Source: Kribbella turkmenica (GTDB taxonomy: Bacteria; Actinomycetota; Actinomycetes; Propionibacteriales; Kribbellaceae). From it: a stretch of 32,668 nt of DNA. The stretch covers positions 1 to 32,668 of the forward strand of contig NZ_SMKR01000077.1 in the NCBI RefSeq assembly GCF_004348725.1. Direction: 5' to 3'. The notes under the pieces were generated by a model, which made no database searches, had not been told where the DNA came from, and saw only the letters and a list, made by a program, of their open reading frames with translations. Positions 30,665 to 32,668 of this stretch are shown here, piece after piece (positions within the stretch are counted from its first letter, which is position 1; each line of letters begins with the position of its first letter). A program made the position numbers and the translations under genes.

Positions 30665-32605
30665 TCAGCGGATCCGGGACAGGCGGCCGTTCTCGGTGAT
30701 GCGGACGGTGGTCTTCCGGGCGCCGACCGTCAGGTCGACGAAGAACATGCCGCCGACGGTTCGGGTGGTGAAGGCAACGGTTTCGAGGCGGTCGGCCGGG
30801 ACCACGGCGGACAGGATCGTCGCGCTCGGCCCGGAGCGGTTGAACTTGACCACCGGTGCCTGCAGGCGGTCGAAGATGGTCGGGTAGTACCAGCCCTGGA
30901 CCGGGTCGGGCCTGCCTTGCTCGATGGTGACGGCGTCGGCGGGTAGTTGCTGCCGGTAGGGGATCTGCAGCACCTGGGTCTTGGTGGTGTCACCGGGCTT
31001 GGCGGCGACCACGGTGGTCGGCGACTGCACGGTGACCTTCTGGTCGGCCGGCAGGTGCCACAACGTCTCGTACCGCTGCACTGCGCCGGACTGTCCGCGG
31101 TCGAGCGTGATGATCAGGTCCGGATCCTTCAGGACCAGGACGTCCCGGGTCCGCTCCACACCTTCGACCGGGGTGCCGGCGAGGGCGTAGTACGCCGCGG
31201 TCGGGGCGATGGCCGCGCCGACCAGTCGCGTCTCGGCACCGGTGGACCGGCCGTTCGCAACGGTCATCACGTTGTGCGCCGACTGACTCTTGGTCCAGGC
31301 CTGCCACGTGTCGTCCTGGTACCCGGAGTGACCCGGGTCGATCAGGATGTCCCGGCCGTGAGAGGTGTAGGTGAGCGACGTGTGGTCCTCGTGGCCGTGG
31401 TAACGGCGTCCCGGGCCGAAGCGGAGGGTGTACGACGACTCCTGCGTGAACGGCCGGGTCTCACCCCAGCCGGTCCGGCCGAAGACGTACCCGGCGTCGA
31501 ACACCGCGGTCCGCCGAGGTGGACTGACCCCGTGCTTGCCGAGTGAGGCGGCGTACTCGAGGGAGGTCCCGCGGACGAGGTCCGGCTTCTGCCGGATCGT
31601 GTCACCGACCTGGGGGAGATGTCCGGTCGGAGTGGTCGCCAGCGCCAGCCACTCCGCCAGCGCTCGGCGCCGCTGCTCGATGACCGGACTCGGAGTCGCA
31701 CCGCAGCGCTGCAGTGTGCTGACGGCCCGGCCCCACAGTTGGTGGTTGAACATCGCGTACCCGATCGACTGTTCGTTGGTCGAGCCCTGCGGGTCGATCG
31801 CGGTGGTGATGGCTTCGGTCAGCCGCTCGACGGCGAGCGTCTTCAACTCGGCCCGGCCGAGGGTGCAGCCGACACCGAACAGCGCGATGCTCTCGTCCGT
31901 GCCGTGGTTCCAAGCCCCGCCCCAGTTGTCCTGCATGAACCGGGCGTGGTCGAGCAGCGCGTGATCGAGCCAGGCGTACTGCGCCGGGAGTCGCCGGACC
32001 GGCAGACCGGAGAGCACGGCCTGCCGGGCACAGATCAGCACGTTGGTGCGATGCATCGTGGACTCCCAGGCGCCGACGTCGCCCTTCCACGAGTACGGGT
32101 TGTCGCGCACCCAGTCCTGGATGACGGCCATCACGTGGTTCAGCGCGCGGCGGTCGCCCTTGCCGGCCGCGGTGATGCCCTGCCCCAGCCAGCGCAGCGA
32201 GTGCAGCCACATGTACCAACTCGGTTTGCTGTACGGATCGGACCGCCAGCGGATGTCGCCCGATCCGTCGCCGACCTGGTACGGCGGATCGTCCCCCCAG
32301 GCGAACGTGTCCCGGTACAGCGCCGGCAACGGGACCTTCGCGGCGATCCCGCTGAAGCCGGAGCACCCGTAGGTGCCCGTCGGTGCGACCGGCGTGGACG
32401 GTGCCGGCGTGGTCGGCGCGGGCCTCGGAGCCGGCGAAGCGCTCGCGCTCGGAGTGGGCGACGCCGCCGGAACAGTCGCCGCGACGCTGCGCTCCCGGCC
32501 GGGCAACAGCACGGTGACCGCGCCCGTGAACGCGATCGCACACGCGAGCAGGCAGACGACAGTCAGCCCGATCGTGGTCCGCACCCGCGATCGCCGCGAC
32601 GACAT
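30665..32605 (-). CDS. Heparinase II/III-family polysaccharide lyase-like protein, membrane-anchored
   Basis: This 646-residue protein has an N-terminal basic stretch and one membrane helix (about 11-34), a Pro/Ser/Ala/Thr linker (about 45-77), an alpha/alpha-toroid lyase domain, and a C-terminal beta-sandwich. Candidate catalytic residues are Asn233-His234 in AWNHGTDE, Tyr283, His403/His405 in RYHGHEDHTS and the SAHN block (442-445), the pattern of heparinase II/III lyases. The probable substrate is an acidic polysaccharide, with action outside the cell or at the surface. The ATG at 32605 is chosen because GGGGGAGG precedes it; an ATG at 32635 is weaker. A TGATAT near 32636-32641 may be the -10. 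The promoter lies at the window edge. Confidence 0.85.
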   Translation of the reverse strand: MSSRRSRVRTTIGLTVVCLLACAIAFTGAVTVLLPGRERSVAATVPAASPTPSASASPAPRPAPTTPAPSTPVAPTGTYGCSGFSGIAAKVPLPALYRDTFAWGDDPPYQVGDGSGDIRWRSDPYSKPSWYMWLHSLRWLGQGITAAGKGDRRALNHVMAVIQDWVRDNPYSWKGDVGAWESTMHRTNVLICARQAVLSGLPVRRLPAQYAWLDHALLDHARFMQDNWGGAWNHGTDESIALFGVGCTLGRAELKTLAVERLTEAITTAIDPQGSTNEQSIGYAMFNHQLWGRAVSTLQRCGATPSPVIEQRRRALAEWLALATTPTGHLPQVGDTIRQKPDLVRGTSLEYAASLGKHGVSPPRRTAVFDAGYVFGRTGWGETRPFTQESSYTLRFGPGRRYHGHEDHTSLTYTSHGRDILIDPGHSGYQDDTWQAWTKSQSAHNVMTVANGRSTGAETRLVGAAIAPTAAYYALAGTPVEGVERTRDVLVLKDPDLIITLDRGQSGAVQRYETLWHLPADQKVTVQSPTTVVAAKPGDTTKTQVLQIPYRQQLPADAVTIEQGRPDPVQGWYYPTIFDRLQAPVVKFNRSGPSATILSAVVPADRLETVAFTTRTVGGMFFVDLTVGARKTTVRITENGRLSRIR

Positions 32606-32668
32606 CCAGCCTCCCCCCACCCCGCCGAAAGACATATATCAGAACGCCGGGGCGGCGCGGGGGTGAAC

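Noticed and set aside
1-32668. Biosynthetic gene cluster, prophage, integron or CRISPR array
   Set aside because: No synthase, integrase, transposase, phage structural gene, Cas gene or regular repeat-spacer array was found on either strand.

Overview
The window is about 70% GC, dense with genes, and uses GTG starts, short intergenic gaps and promoters with a -10 hexamer 6 nt from the start codon. This points to a high-GC actinobacterium. The mix of genes (error-prone DnaE2, F420-type LLM oxidoreductase, LAL-type LuxR regulator, SigJ-like ECF factor, Tat-exported PhoX, GH106 and heparinase-like enzymes) fits a soil Kribbella or close relative; the genus is an inference. I see no tRNA, rRNA, CRISPR array, transposase or phage gene, and no gene-free stretch longer than about 300 bases.

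Layout. 1-5600: the 3' end of dnaE2, a small membrane protein, a SRPBCC protein, an inositol-monophosphatase-like protein with altered metal ligands, an LLM oxidoreductase, a lipoprotein zinc protease coupled to a broken RDD-domain gene, and a bacterial HET-C-like protein. 5605-12421: a catabolic island. An IclR regulator and an amidohydrolase run leftward. A divergent operon runs rightward: class III CoA-transferase, citryl-CoA-lyase-like protein, LigB-type extradiol dioxygenase, a 28-codon linker ORF, LigA-type subunit and MDR oxidoreductase. The divergent control region has two consensus-like promoters facing away from each other and a matched pair of CGGAC-N4-GTCCG operators. 12422-16726: a BNR-propeller protein under a LacI-type operator, a YhhN-family membrane protein whose tail runs over a fossil LLM-gene fragment, a 12-bp-stem terminator, a PhoX phosphatase and a small lipoprotein.

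16729-24171: an oxidoreductase and regulator block. A type II NADH dehydrogenase, a large LAL/LuxR regulator and a truncated ECF sigma factor run leftward; a GNAT acetyltransferase and a stand-alone fumarate-reductase-like flavoprotein run rightward. Three intergenic regions here carry the same promoter architecture, (T/A)GTCACA-N17-GTC, which resembles the recalled ECF41 promoter. This suggests a local sigma-factor regulon covering ndh, the GNAT gene and the flavoprotein. 24254-32605: a GH106-like alpha-L-rhamnosidase, an ABC transporter operon with a probable leaderless GTG mRNA and a terminal geranylgeranyl-reductase-type flavoprotein, two small uncharacterised proteins and a membrane-anchored heparinase II/III-family lyase.

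The strongest candidates for new biology are the ring-cleavage operon that pairs LigAB-like proteins with a CoA-transferase and citryl-CoA lyase, and the ECF-like promoter set. Smaller surprises are the compensated double frameshift in the RDD gene, the LLM fossil at the YhhN tail and the DPLCGT variant of the IMPase motif.
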